A stretch of DNA of 64,000 nucleotides from contig CM019176.2 of NCBI GenBank assembly GCA_009739505.2, forward strand, positions 7,527,739 through 7,591,738, read 5' to 3'. Numbering within the stretch: position 1 is the stretch's first letter; every line of letters begins with the position of its first letter. Below the pieces are notes generated by a model. The model saw only the letters and a program-made list of their open reading frames with translations. It did no database searches and was not told the DNA's origin. Source of the DNA: Apolygus lucorum (lineage: Eukaryota; Arthropoda; Insecta; Hemiptera; Miridae). Below are positions 40,223-51,937 of this stretch, in pieces. Position numbers and translations under genes: made by a program.

Positions 40223-40929
40223 TTTTTTAAGAATATAGAAATTTATTTACGTTCAAACTCAACAACAACAACAACAGTAGCAACATGACTAAAACAAGCA
40301 ACCATAACGTAGATATCCAAGCGGGTAAGTTCACTGTCAAATTTTGTTGTGGACGTCTATTGAATTTTGAATTTACTTATTTGAAATTGTAACTAATATA
40401 ACTTCTGAAGGTTCTATGGGCATTAGGGCACCGTCCTCTTATCCTAGGCATCGCCCTCTCCGTCTGCATCCGCGAAGTCTCATCGACGCTTCTCAGACCA
40501 CAGCCATTCGAGTTTTAGCACGAACCCAGCAGGTCACTTGTGAGAGAGGCTTGGCCCACTTCTCGGACAGTACCTCTGCCAGCCTCTTCAGGAATTTATG
40601 ATATTCTCAGTTGAGAGTTTCATCGCAGGCTACTACGAGGAAGGTAAAAGAGCCTCTCAAGTCCTCAGCAGCTGCATCATATTTTCTGTGCTTGGAGTTT
40701 GCAGCGCTCTGGGCGATAGTAAAGTAAGTAAAGTAAAGTAAACAACCATTTCAGGTTGGATTTTCGTCCGACTGCCATTTCTGGCGTCACGGACGTCATC
40801 AGCTGTCTTCCAAAGGGAAGATCAGAATTCGTTCTGATGATTTCGCTCATGGCTTCCCATTGCCTCACCGCCCTGGGTTGGGATGAGGGACACAACACTA
40901 GGGACAACCTTAACTTGTCTTCGGTAGGT
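40223..40929. other. Unassigned sequence
   Basis: A short AAC/ACA microsatellite (about 40260-40276) and a GTAAGTAAAGTAAAGTAA run (about 40723-40740). No gene was recognised. Confidence 0.4.
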
Positions 40930-42260
40930 ACCTACTCTGTGGGAATAACACACAAAAACGGTATTTCACGGAAAATTCTTGAACGCAAAAAAATCGATGC
41001 TAAAATCGGAATGCAAGAAAATTATGTGACGGGCCGTCACAAGAATTGCCACCTCCAACCATCCCGAAGTTGAGACTGAAAAGGGGCCTTCCATGCGAGA
41101 CGGAGGGCATGGAAGTGGAGGTTGCAGGCGCCCCGCTAGGAAGCAGCACAGGACGGACTGGTACGGCGAAGTGAGGGAGTGGGGAGGTCACGTGAGAGGG
41201 AGGGGCGCAGCCAAGGGGAGCGACGCGACCACCACCCTCAGTCGCGTCTGGAAAGAGCACTCAACAAGTAGTCTGTGTGACAAGTCTGTGTGGAAATCTG
41301 TGTGGAAATCTGTGTGGTAAATCTGTGTGGAGGAGTCTGTGTGACCCTAATCATTTTGAACTCTTAGAATCAATCGATCGAACATTTGCTAGCCAGAAGT
41401 TGAACCCCCAAGAACATTCGGTGAACGATACGCCCTCCTGAAGTCTTGACACAACCAACGGCCGACCCCTGCATTCCAAAGGACCAAGACCATCGGATCT
41501 CTCTCTCAAAACCAGTACTGGTAAATCTAAAAACTTTTGTAAATTCTCCTTTTTAACGTTCCTCCTAGGTAAATTAGCTTCCTATTGATTTCGTATTCTT
41601 ATGTTCCGAAACACCACGTGTTCAAGTTAATGTTACGAAACACCACGTGCTCATGTTCATGTTCCCATTTTCTACGTTCCGAAACACCACGTGGTTTATG
41701 AGTTAGGAGGTTATCCCCATCAGGGCCCTCAGTAATACGAGTCAATAATTAAATAATATTAAGGGTATCTTAGTCCCGAGTGAATTGTTCCTTTAATTAT
41801 TTTGTTTTATAAGATTGAAATACTTACCTGGATTATTAAACAGGATTCCTTTTTGTTGTCTAAACTGTGGTTATTATTGGTACGTTCCCGATCAATTTCC
41901 TGGTGCAAAGTAGAGTGACAGTAAATACTTACCTGAGAATACTTACCTTGAGAATCGTAGTGAGAACCAGAGTAGAGTCATTAACGTAGAAATCAACTTG
42001 AAAGTACTTACCTTAGACTTGCTGAAAATCTCGAAGAACCTGAAACAGAAAGAAAAGTTAGTAAACATAAAGGTACAAATTATTACACAATAACGAGAAA
42101 AGTAAAAAAGGTTGTAGAGGAAAAATACTTACTAAATCTCAAGTTGGACAAAGATAGGCATTTTTCGGTAATCCCCGAAGGGATACCTAGTCGACGCCAT
42201 CCTCGTCGGTTCCTGCTGACTCGTTCCGCTACTCGTAGAAAATCACGGTAAGTAAAGTTT
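40930..42260 (-). repeat. Family G repeat, copy 2
   Basis: Diverged inverted copy of 29420-30960. Reading the minus strand: donor motifs (near 42127, 42010, 41950, 41937 and 41830), the CCCTGATGGGGATAACCT phrase, three CGAAACACCACGTG-type motifs (41610-41695) and the GC-rich block with CCACTTCCATGCC. At 41272-41345 it has a tandem run of TCTGTGTGGAAA-like units absent from copy 1. Confidence 0.5.
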
Positions 42261-42940
42261 GGATACTCCTAGTATAAGTGCGGGGACATTGTAGTGGCGA
42301 ATTTAAATTCTTAATCAAAGCTCTCTTGGCCATCGCTGTGTTGAAAATTCACCATTACAATTATACAAATTGATAAATACCTAACTAAAATATAAATAAG
42401 TAAAAATAATCATTTAAAAAAAATCTCGGTCCTTCGGACCCCCGGATGGTTACTGCTTGGAGCCTTCGGCTAAAATTCAAGAAACATGGAACATGCTTTA
42501 GCCGTGTTTTGTTTGTTTACTGTTTCCTTTTACTAGGAACTTGGTCTGTTGTTTTAATTTATCTCTTTATGGGCCTGATTTTCAAATTGCTCGTAAGTTC
42601 ATTCTGCTCTTGATGCCTCAAAGGTGTTGTTTTATTAAGAAATCTAAAACGTCGACGAATACAAGAGGTACTAAAGCCTAGGTTACAAGATCCTTTGATT
42701 ACCTAGTGGTAAAAACGATGCCAGCCGAGTACATTAATATAATCCACTAAATCGATGTTGGCTTTTGACCGACTTCAACGCGCTGAATGAAAAAGGTGGT
42801 ACTCAATTCGGGTTGTCGTGGGAGGACGATTTTTTTTTGTAGTCATCATTTTTTGACGCTGAATCACATGGTGTCATCCGTTTTTCAATTTGACTGGAAT
42901 TTTTCCAAATGGCGGCCAAAAATTTGGTTGATATGAATGA
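42261..42940. other. Unassigned sequence
   Basis: A short GC-rich hairpin (GGTCCTTCGGACC) lies at about 42429-42441. No gene was seen. Confidence 0.4.
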
Positions 42941-43872
42941 AAAACGCTGCAAATCATTGCTCAAAGGTTTATTATTTTCTGTATAGATCACCCTTCTGTA
43001 TAGATCACTGGTTCTCCATCAATAGCACCTACCACCATCTGTATTCTCCCTTGACCTTCCCTCTCAAATTTCAGCTTCCTGCGTTCAATAGGATTGAAAA
43101 TGGCTTTGGAGCTCACTCAGCTGAACAGTGATCTGAGGAGTGAAGAAGCCTTTGAGCAATGATTTGCAGCGTTTTTTACCCACCAACATTTTTTTTACCT
43201 ACCAGCTAGGTACTACCTACCAGACCATACTGGCTTCACACCTTCACAATCAAGTTTATTAGAAAGAACTAAACGCTTCACACTCGATGGGAAAAATAGA
43301 AAGCTTCATATGGAAATTTGATTACTGGTTACGCAGAAGGCAAAACTGTATACAAATCGAAGAAATGAACAGCGATCGCATTTTAGTCCGATAAAATTTG
43401 AATGGAGATTAGACCTCTTTTGCGATTCACACTCATGATTCTGTTTTATCGAAGGAAAACCTTCAAGTACTCGTAGGGACCGAACGGTTTGTCCTACAGA
43501 GCTCCAGGTGGTCTCAAAAATTTTTAAAATACTTAGGTACTTGTTTAAAATTTTACTATTTAAAATTGGTGAAAAAACGATACCTTTATTTCGAGAGTTT
43601 TCGAGTTAGGGCACTCTTGAAAATTTCAACCCTTAATTTTCACCCCTTAGAAGTGACTTACATCAACCAAAAGCTTCGCGGCACAACTAGATCCCAAATG
43701 GAGCCCATATACCAAATTTGAACCAAATCGGTCCAGTGTTGCTAAGAAGAGAAAGTTGCGATTTTCGGATTCTACGTACCTTGAAGCTTAAAACATCAAA
43801 TTTTGAGCGGGGGTTAAAAATCGTTTTCTTGGTCGATTCTAAAGGTTCATTATTGAAAATAAGAAACCAAAA
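42941..43872 (+). repeat. Family F repeat with short insert module
   Basis: Close relative of 4310-5582. Its front module (42941-43176) has inverted termini AAACGCTGCAAATCATTGC and the inverse. It contains only one partial 105-bp unit, fused at GAAGAAGCC to the terminal CTTTGAGCAATG, so it is shorter by about 290 bp. The remaining family landmarks follow to the ATTGAAAATAAGAAACCAAAA end. The CGCGTACGGC block is deleted here. Confidence 0.65.
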
Positions 43873-44039
43873 TAACACCGATATAATGAAAGTTTTCGAG
43901 CTCGGACGTTTTGAAAATGTTTCCTCCCACTTTTTACCCCTTAAAAGAGACAAACAATAACCAAAAGCTTCGGACATGGTTGTGGCAGAGCAACATTCAG
44001 GAATCTCTGATACCTGATTCGTGATTTGAATTCGCACTA

Positions 44040-44208
44040 CGGCGCGCCGTACGCCGCGGCGTACGGCGGACGGACGGAAATTTTCTTATTCGATTTTCGT
44101 ATTCTACGTACCTTGAAACGTAAAACATCAAATTTTGAGGGGGGGTTAAAATTTTTTTTTCTTGCTCGATTCCAAAGGCTTATTATTGAAAATAATAAAC
44201 CAAAATCG
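44040..44208 (+). repeat. Family F repeat, 3' fragment
   Basis: Begins in the CGCGGCGTACGGCGGACGG block and runs to TTGAAAATAATAAACCAAAA. Only the 3' end of the family is present. Confidence 0.6.
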
Positions 44209-45318
44209 CTCTTTTTAAATAGTTTTTAGGAAATTTTATTCAGTTCAAGCATGATCGTGCTGCCAGTTTTTATTTTTAATTCCTCCGTTTAATTCCCCAA
44301 GCCCGTAGTTCAAAAGGAGGGGAGAAAATAAAAATAAACATGATTTCGACCACAAAAGTGATGTTCTCGTGAAAGAAATGTTAATTTTTCGTCTTGAAAT
44401 CTTGGTCTTCCTCAAAACGGATGACACCCTGTGATTCAGCTGAAAAAACATGTGCCACACTTGTTCTCCAAAACCCAATTTTTGCGCAATTGTGGAGTTG
44501 CGCAACTTAGAGCGTTCAAAAAACCAGGTTGCGCGCAATAAAACAAATCGATTCGGGTATGAATTTTTCATGAAATTTGACGTAGAATCCGAATCTGTAA
44601 TAAAAAACGGGGGTTCCATTTGAGAAAATGATGTTAGTGTCAATTGCGCGAAACTTTTTTGTGCAAAAGTATTTTTCCTGAGATCTTAACAAAAAATCAT
44701 GAAGAATTGCGTTGGTCGGAATGTTTTACGCTGTATTTTGCGAAAATGAAGGGGGGTGTAACCTTCTCGTGAAACACCCTGTATAGAAAAATAATAAACC
44801 ATTGTGTAATAATTTGCAGCATTTTTAAATTCGGTCCTTTTTTTGTTGAAAGGGTTTTTATTTTATTATTTTCCATTTTATCCATTATTATCCTTGTATA
44901 TCTGTTGGATCCTTAGTTTATTTCAATTGATCATGAGGATGGGATTTCTTGGTGAGTGGGTACTTAACTTACCACAAAATGCGATGACTTGAGTTGTCAT
45001 TTGGTTCGTGTTTTTCTCAGTGTAGATGACGAGGTTGATCCTTGTATCCGCACACTTCGTGAAGTCCAAGCGTGGGATCAATTTGGGAATCTTTCAGATG
45101 TTGGCACGAGAACATTCGATACCTGACTGTGTAGCACTTCAACTAGTCCGATTAGAGATCGCAAAGTGCGGAAACTGTCGTGTCCGAAGGATCGCACGAT
45201 GATTGCGAACTCTCGCCTATCAGTCGGCGAGTGTTGACACCCCGAGCGCCTCTCAGAGACCCCACCGCTGCCCCACCAACTACTTGCACCTTCTCTCTCG
45301 CCGCACGCGAGAAGTGAA
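44209..45318. other. Unassigned sequence; F-type terminus
   Basis: AATAATAAACCATTGTGTAA then AATTTGCAGCATTTTT at about 44787-44826 is a family F terminus without its body. The rest shows no gene. Confidence 0.4.
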
Positions 45319-45863
45319 TGCCAAGTGGGTGTGGCACATAGCTTCCTCGTATTCATAACCCGATGTACAGATGATCCGATGCATAGCAGTTAATCTCAAA
45401 ACCATCTACACGCCAATCTGAACAATCCTGAGAAATTTCGACGAAATCGGATGAGAAATGTAGAAGTTATGGCTGTTACAAGGAATTCGTATGGGGGACT
45501 GTCTACACGCCAATCCAAACAATCCTAGAAAATTTCATTTCATTTTCATTTTTCGAGTTACAAGGATTTTACGTTTGCGCATGCGCACAGGCTACTACTC
45601 AAGTTTGAGGCCTTGATTTTCATAGGGGACCATCTACAACCTAATCCGCATAATTCCTGAAAATTTCATCGAAATCGGACAATAACTTCGTATAGTTATG
45701 TCGGTTAGAAGGATTTCATGACAGACACGGAACCAAAATCGTTCAGGAAGGTCTAAAACGTAAAACGCGAGTGGAAATTTAGATTTTGGAGAACATTTTT
45801 TTTTTCAACCTTGAAAAGTAAAAACAAAGCTTCCGCTATCTTTGGTAGACTAGGATGCAAAAT
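45319..45863 (-). repeat. Family E repeat, copy 3
   Basis: Reverse copy. It runs from the CCAAGTGGGTGTGGCAC tail through the GCGCATGCGC block (about 45576-45590) and the CGTATAGTTATG block to the hairpin end. The hairpin is eroded (CTATCTTTGGTAGACTAGGA). It lacks the tRNA-like block. Confidence 0.6.
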
Positions 45864-46445
45864 ATAAGATTCATTCGTTATCGGTAAGCTAAATTATCTA
45901 CCTACTTATTGTAATACTAAATATGACGACGAGGAGAAACAAACGGACAAACAGATGAGCAGTTGATAGTGATGAGGAAATGGAAAGCGATGGCGGAGAT
46001 CAAGACATGCAATCCGGCGGGATAGCCATGAACTTGAGGGATTTCAAGCATTCAATCCCGCAACAGAAGAATGGGAGCGTTGGATCAAAAGGTTCAGCTT
46101 GACGATAGGAGTCTGCAGAATAAACGATGATCGAGTGGTGCGGTGCAAAAGTAAGTGCGGATCCTTTCAAATTCCTAGTTGATTATTTTTATCCACTAGA
46201 AGTGGAGGATGTCAAAACTAGTACAAGTCCTTTCCAAGCAGTAAGAGAGACAGGATAACTCATTAAGCGAACGACTTAAATGCAATCAATTGAGTAGGAA
46301 CAAAAACGAACGAGTAGGTACGTTATTTCATAGTGCGATGGAGGTGACAGGCAGCGAATTGTTCGTTCAAAGTTACACTCAGAGAACGGATGAGAGATCA
46401 GTTGGTATTCGGAAATATAGCATTTACAAGTCAAATTCATTTACA
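45864..46445. other. Spacer with a gag-like exon
   Basis: Holds the gag-like fragment at 46039-46152 and otherwise no recognised feature. The duplicated phrase TTCGGAAATATAGCATTTAC starts near 46410. Confidence 0.4.
46039..46152 (+). pseudogene. Gag-like coding fragment followed by a donor motif
   Basis: Reads GFQAFNPATEEWERWIKRFS then LTIGVCRINDDRVV. The W-x2-W-x2-RF pattern after F-x-P is typical of the N-terminal region of some Ty3/gypsy-type Gag proteins. The frame continues a few codons past AAAAGTAAGTGCGG, which looks like a splice donor. No ATG lies in frame nearby. It is a fragment of a retroelement or a domesticated gag exon. Confidence 0.35.
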
Positions 46446-47026
46446 GTCAATTATTCGGAAATATAGCATTTACAAGTCAAATTCACCCTCTTCGAGTAAA
46501 GCAAGAAATGCGGCGGTGGCAAATAAATAGGATTTGTGGCATTCCTTTTTCGTGAATATATCTACCCTTGTATTCCTTCTCTCTGTCTAGTATTCCTTCT
46601 ATGTGTTGACGACAACCTTTGTCGACGTTTCTCAGTTGTGGAAGTGAATATTATTTTGGTTCAGTATCATAATAATTAGATATGAGTCAGTCAGAATAGT
46701 TCAGTAGCAGAATCTACATCTGATGTAGCAAGGTTTGGTTTAACAAATTTTCGATTGTTTTGTTTTTCTGGACCTTTTTTTGTTGTTTTTTTTTTCCTAC
46801 CTGCTTTTTGTCGTTGGAAATTTTTGATATTATATATCATAATATTATTATATTATAATAATATATATTATGTATAATAAAACCCTATTTTGTTGTATTC
46901 AGTTCCATTTCTTTGCCCTTCAACGCATTTCTCGCATTACTCAAAGAGGGTGAATTTGATTTGTAAAAGGGTGGATTAGATTTGTGAAAGGGTGAATTTG
47001 ACTTGTAAATGCTATAATTCGGCTGA
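46446..47026. repeat. Inverted-repeat element of about 580 bp
   Basis: ATAGCATTTACAAGTCAAAT and the following CACCCTCTTCGAGTAA-like phrase at 46452-46500 return inverted at 46927-47015. There the CACCCTTT/AAATC motif is tandemly repeated. A 33-bp direct duplicate of the left terminus precedes it. The centre is AT-rich with ATATTAT palindromes (46826-46880). There is no coding. Confidence 0.5.
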
Positions 47027-47302
47027 TTGGCAGCAAGAAGTATTACGAAAGTACCCATCTGCTGACAGTCGTTTTGATCCTCGCTCATTAAAATTCTCGA
47101 AAATGCTGCAAATGCAACAATGCATGATGCAATAGTGCCTATACCAGTAGGAATTCTAGTTCAATCATTTCAGTGAAATATAATTACCAGAGGAGATCAT
47201 TCTCACATCACATAAAACATGAAAAGTGATTTTTCAATAAAGTAAACATGTGGTTGTATGGAGAGTAAATAACATTGAATTCATTCCCCGTAGAAATGAA
47301 TA

Positions 47303-47629
47303 GGGTGTGCGCCTGGGTAGGAAAAACTGTTTATTGTTATTTTTAATCTAAGGTAGACCTCATTCTGAGGATTTTGGTACCAACCGCGACCTTCTAGCGT
47401 GTGTAAATCTTTCCCTATGATTTTTTAAAGTTTCGACCGTTTATGACGTCACAGTCGGCTGGGGGGTCCCGCCCATGCGAGAGGGGCGCGTGACGTCATA
47501 ATCGGTCGAAATTTTAAAAAATCATAGAAACAGATCTACTCACGCTAGAAGGTGGCGGTTGGTGCCAAAATTCTCAGGATGAGGTCTACTTTCGATTAAA
47601 AATCTTTAAAAAATCAAGGCGCACCCCCC
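47303..47629. repeat. Foldback element of about 330 bp
   Basis: Ends GGGTGTGCGCC and GGCGCACCC, with inverted arms through GTAGACCTCATTCTGAG, TTTGGTACCAACCGC, CTTCTAGCGTG and ATGATTTTTTAAA. The arms are about 140 bp, with mismatches, around a GC-rich centre containing TGACGTCA twice. It looks like a MITE. No target duplication is certain. Confidence 0.65.
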
Positions 47630-47884
47630 ATTTACATAGTCTCTGCCGTAAGCACTTCAAAAATTTCCCTGTTTGTTTTTCAACCATTGAAGTGCTGCAA
47701 AGCTTCGCTCTTTGTTCTCATGAAGTGCAATACTGCTTTTCGTTAAAAATCATCAACAAAAGTGATGAAATAACGGCATTTTCCATTAGATTGCACAGAC
47801 AAAGGTAATACATCAGAATGTATTAAGTAAAGTATATCTTTCGTTACCTACTTGATTGCTAATTTTGGAAATGGTTTTCATAAA

Positions 47885-48250
47885 TTTTGCTTTCGAGTCT
47901 ACCAAGGTAGCGGAAGCTTTGTTTTAACTTTTTAAGGTTGAAAAAAAAAATGTTCTCCAAAATCAAAATTTTCTCACGCGTTTTACGTTTCAGACCAGGT
48001 TTTTAGACCTATCTGAACGAATTTGGTCCCGTGTCTGTCCTTGCTACAGCCATAACTTCTACATTTCTCATCCGATTTTGATGAAATTTTCAGGGATTGT
48101 GCGGGTTGGCGTGTAGACGGTCCCCTATGAGGGTAGTGCGAGGTATTTAGAGATTGTTTTGAGATCAACCACTATGCATCGGATCATCTATACGATTGTA
48201 AAGGGTTATGGATACGAGGAAGCTATGTGCCACACCCACTTGGCAGACTT
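47885..48250 (+). repeat. Family E repeat, copy 4, shortened
   Basis: Begins with the family hairpin (CTTTCGAGTCTACCAAGGTA then GCGGAAGC). It has one CCGATTTTGATGAAATTTTC block and goes straight to the family tail (GGTTATGGATACGAGGAAGC). The tandem units are reduced and the tRNA-like block is missing. Confidence 0.6.
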
Positions 48251-48600
48251 TTTTATATTCAATAGTTCTGAAATCGATGATAATAGGTTAAAACGGTGCG
48301 ACTAAAAATTCACTTAGGTAACATCATGACGACTATCGACTCAAACTTCATATGAGCAAATTCGTTACCTTGTGATATCCTGGGTGAAACAAGAATCTCG
48401 AGCGTGTATGTAAAAAGATATAAATTAAGCAAATGAGGCTAGTAGGTACCTAACTTTAACGTAGATCGTCGACAGGATAGCTACTGAGTTGTTGACGACA
48501 GGAAACGCCGAGAAAATTGTGGGAAACGGGATCCAGGACTCGAAGGCGAATGCAGAATTATCACGAACGCGAAACTGCAACAACCCTCAAGTGAAAATTT
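48251..48600. other. Unassigned sequence before element C
   Basis: No gene was seen. The last five bases (AATTT) are the left target duplication of element C. Confidence 0.45.
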
Positions 48601-48805
48601 TGTTAAAGGTTTTATTTTATTTTAAGTGAAATAATCACACTCAAGTTATTCACGAGAGAAAAAGTTTTATTAGGCAGAGCACAGTTGCTTATCAACATCA
48701 GAATGAATGAAAGAATATTGAACAAGATGGCGTCAAAAGAATAAAGTGCCTACTTGATGCCAGAAGGGCAGTGTTGCCATGTTTGGTTGAAATTATTATT
48801 CAACA
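48601..48805 (-). repeat. 3' LTR of element C
   Basis: 205 bp, identical by eye to 60675-60879. On the minus strand it begins TGTTGAATAA and ends TTTAACA, with CCTAATAAAAC as likely polyadenylation signal. Confidence 0.95.
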
Positions 48806-48817
48806 TACCCCCCTTAA
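48806..48817 (-). promoter_or_regulatory. Polypurine tract of element C
   Basis: On the minus strand AAGGGGGGTA lies directly before the 3' LTR, the expected plus-strand primer. Confidence 0.6.
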
Positions 48818-49155
48818 TTTTGACTAAATTTGGCACAGTATAAGCTTTGCTTAAGGTAACATACAAACATGCTTATCAAAAAATGAATATTGAGCATGCT
48901 AATTTAGGTACATCATTTCAGTCTTAAGTATTTCATAGACATTACAAGAATTTAAAAAAATTATCACTTTAGTTGAGATCAAACATAAACAAAGTACAAC
49001 ATAAGTATTACACATTTTGTCTTCATAAAAGTAAGTGTTTTTTAAAAAAATATTTCAATTGCATCATTTTTTTTTTTTTTTTACAAAGTACAGTTTAAAA
49101 TCATTATTATTTTTATTTTTATTATCTTTTTTTCTTCTTTTTTTTTAAGCGTGTT

Positions 49156-49458
49156 TCAACAAACAATTTTAGACTTGAACTCATTAAATTTTAACGTATT
49201 GAGAGGCTTTGTTAACAAATCTGCTATTTGACTTTCCGAAGGGCAATATTCAACAGACAATAAACCTTCAGCATATTTTTCAGCAAAGTAATGAAATTTA
49301 ACATCAATGTGTTTGCTTCTTTTTTGAACAACACCATTCTTGATCAATGTAATTGAACTTTGGTTGTCTATTTTTAATTTAACATTTAAATTTTTACCTG
49401 TCAGTTCCTCAATTAATCTTTTTAAATACATCAAATCTTTACAACATTCGGCTGCAGA
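49156..49458 (-). pseudogene. Copia C polyprotein, C-terminal piece
   Basis: Continuation of the RNase H domain after the nested element: AAECCKDL, then KIDNQSSITLIKNGVVQKRS, KHIDVKFHYFAEK and IADLLTKPLN, all typical of copia C-termini. The first four bases (49455-49458) are one copy of the CAGA target duplication. The frame fits the piece at 56981-60524. It has no start of its own. Confidence 0.9.
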
Positions 49459-51056
49459 TGTAATTTTTGGGTTACTTTGGGATTAAGTTACTTTATGACT
49501 TGATTCTTGAACGACCAAGTTCTGATTTGAATTTTACAATTATAAAAAAAAGAATTAAAGTTTTCTAAGAGGTAGTTAGGAATGAATTACTTACCAGAGC
49601 TTACTGTCCTTAGTAGACTGCTGAGAGTGAAGATGGCTTTACTAATTCGGTTGGTTGCGTGTGACCATGGTTCTAAGGTTACTGATTTGCTACTATATGA
49701 TATTATGCGAAATAAATGTTACTAACAAATTGATTACTGTTTATACGAATTTTCCTAACACCTTTGAAAATGAGTTGAAAACTATAATTGGATGAGGCTA
49801 GGGCCTTGAGGTGGAGGGTTATCTTGGGCTACGTGCTCAGAGGATAAAGAGATTCTACCTGAAAGACACCTAGGGTTGCTGCCACCACCTGGGTCGAGTA
49901 TTGACCCCAGGAAATACCCAAAGTTCCTAAATGCAATATACCTGATGTCCGTTTGAGTTGGAAAGGAAATACCTTCTGAAATGAAGAACACAAGTTGAAA
50001 AACACGTAGGGTTTTTATTCACGAAATTTATAAGGTTCTTACCGTGAAGCGGATTTTAGGGGCTCGGAAGGAACCTCCTCAAATAAGAAAATATACTTGA
50101 TTGAAATTTATATGTCACACTTGACTCTAAGAAATGGTGCACAAAACTTGCAATAAATTGGCTTCTTAAGTACTTAAATTGACTTAGAACTTTTGACTGG
50201 AAAATTACGATTAATACAGAATATATATTTATCAGGTTACTTCTCCTTCCTTGATTCGTATTGACGAATTTACTTATTTCACAAATTGCGTTATACTTAA
50301 TTTACTGTTACTTTGCTCTTCGTTTCTACTACTAATACAATTTCTCTTTTCTTTACTTTTACAATTTCTCTTTACTATACTTTTACAGGGCGTTATTGGT
50401 TACGGGGGGGTTTGTTGCCAGATTTGATTGAGTGTAGCGCTTACGTGGTGTAGAGAGAATGGGCTCACCCTTGGCCGAGCTTGGATCCTGTAGCGAATCT
50501 CCGTAGCTGGTATCTTGCATCCAGACCTCTTCTTCGTAATGCTGTAGGGGGGGGTGCCTGGGATCGAAGCAAATTTGCCCCGGTCCGGGTTCGTTCGGCG
50601 TACCGGTCGATTGGCGAAATGGAGAGTTGGCGGCAGAACTGTAAGACTCGCGCCGTGGCTACTCGAGATCTTACAAGGACTGACTGGCGGATTCGATGAA
50701 CGGCTATTTTGGAAATGTCCCGCAGGTTTCACTTCACTTGCACAATTCTCAGTTCGTTCAACGACACTACGTTATGGGGGATGAGACTTGAAGTTGGGTT
50801 CTAAGCTTAGAGACGCGTGGCTTCAGACTGAGGCGCGAGGGAGGGGGCAGCCCCTTTTATCCCCTCGGCCATCTTGCCCTTGGGTGTTGGCAGGTCCCGA
50901 TGAGGGCGCTCTTGGTGTCTCTAGCAGCTGATGGCGGACAATGCTGGGTTAGGTTGAGGTTTGGCGGACAGCGATGTGGAGTCAAGTGTTGCTGGTATGG
51001 GTGTAGACTGAAGGAACAATTGTATAGGAATGGACGGAATTTTTGAGTCCATTACA
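49459..51056 (-). repeat. 3' LTR of element B
   Basis: Direct copy of 55383-56980 at offset 5924. It shares several blocks with the LTRs of A (promoter, GGGTGAGCCCATTC block, CTTCACGGT block, polyadenylation signal at 50014-50019) but is otherwise diverged. Confidence 0.95.
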
Positions 51057-51073
51057 CCCCCCTCTCCCCTCTC
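51057..51073 (-). promoter_or_regulatory. Polypurine tract of element B
   Basis: The minus strand reads GAGAGGGGAGAGGGGGG directly upstream of the 3' LTR. Confidence 0.85.
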
Positions 51074-51091
51074 GGCCGATGTCCTCATCGG

Positions 51092-51913
51092 CTACTTTTC
51101 TTGGGTAACCGATGGGATGGGTAGCTTGGTATCAGGAGCGGTCGTCAGCAGAGCCACTTCGTAGCGCCATCTCCGACATCCGGGGCATTTTGGCGGCCGC
51201 GTCTCCTCGTGCTCCTTGCGAAGGCACGGTTGCGGGTATGATGGATGATCGGCGGCGTACTTGCTGCATGATGCGACTAGCCGGTTCCAGAAGCTCTTGC
51301 AGGAGGAGCACCGGAATTTCAGAAATTCCTTAGGAATGCGGTCGCATACCGGACAGGGTGCTGGCTCCGGCGTGGTCTGCTCCGTGCGGACTGGGGTGAT
51401 GGGTGAGAACATTGGTGAAGGTTCTTCTTTCTCGGCTCGCTTGGCCGACGGCTGCTTGGCACCCTTAGCTTTGGTCTCACTCTCGGAATCGGAGGATGAG
51501 GAGGACGCGGAAGATGATCGACGAGGTCGACGTTTTGGCGTTGAGGAGGGGCCCTCTCCTGTCGCGGACTCCCACGCGTTCTCCAGGGATGCAGAAGACT
51601 GGTTCAGAGCATTGCTACTCTGAATCGCCATGACTCTTTGCTCCAGCCCACGCAATTCACAACGCAGCTCCTCCACAGGATTGGGCGTCCCAGCTGAGGC
51701 GAGGTTTGCTGCGCCGGAGCGGACTGCCTTGCTCATATTGTGGGACAGGTTGGCAATGCATGTCATCACTTCCTTTCGCTGCTCCGGCATTCGGTCGAAT
51801 GTTTCCAGCCAGGGTTTTAGCTGTGCGATACAACCCACGGTGCTCTCCACCCACTCGTCACTCCCTACCTCTACGCTGGCTGCTGGCTCCATTCGGGGTT
51901 TGGGGAACGCCAT
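51092..51913 (-). CDS. Extra ORF of element B: nuclear-receptor-like zinc-finger protein
   Basis: 273 codons from ATG 51913, ending 18 bp before the purine tract. Counterpart of 9847-10677. By eye, 97 of the first 130 and 67 of the last 87 residues are identical. Differences and length changes cluster in the Ser/acidic linker. All eight finger cysteines are kept at 187, 190, 202, 205, 216, 230, 243 and 246, with CSSCKSFWNRLV and CPGCRRWRY. The basic stretches KRRPRR and SAKRAEK are kept. The frame is intact although this element has lost Gag, which suggests selection on the protein or recent age. The function is unknown. Confidence 0.8.
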   Translation of the reverse strand: MAFPKPRMEPAASVEVGSDEWVESTVGCIAQLKPWLETFDRMPEQRKEVMTCIANLSHNMSKAVRSGAANLASAGTPNPVEELRCELRGLEQRVMAIQSSNALNQSSASLENAWESATGEGPSSTPKRRPRRSSSASSSSSDSESETKAKGAKQPSAKRAEKEEPSPMFSPITPVRTEQTTPEPAPCPVCDRIPKEFLKFRCSSCKSFWNRLVASCSKYAADHPSYPQPCLRKEHEETRPPKCPGCRRWRYEVALLTTAPDTKLPIPSVTQEK

Positions 51914-51918
51914 ACTAT

Positions 51919-51937
51919 CTGAAACAAAAGAGTTCAG
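51919..51937 (-). promoter_or_regulatory. Predicted splice acceptor for the extra ORF of B
   Basis: The minus strand reads CTCTTTTGTTTCAG, with AG five bases before the ATG at 51913. It matches the site in element A in position and sequence. Confidence 0.6.
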
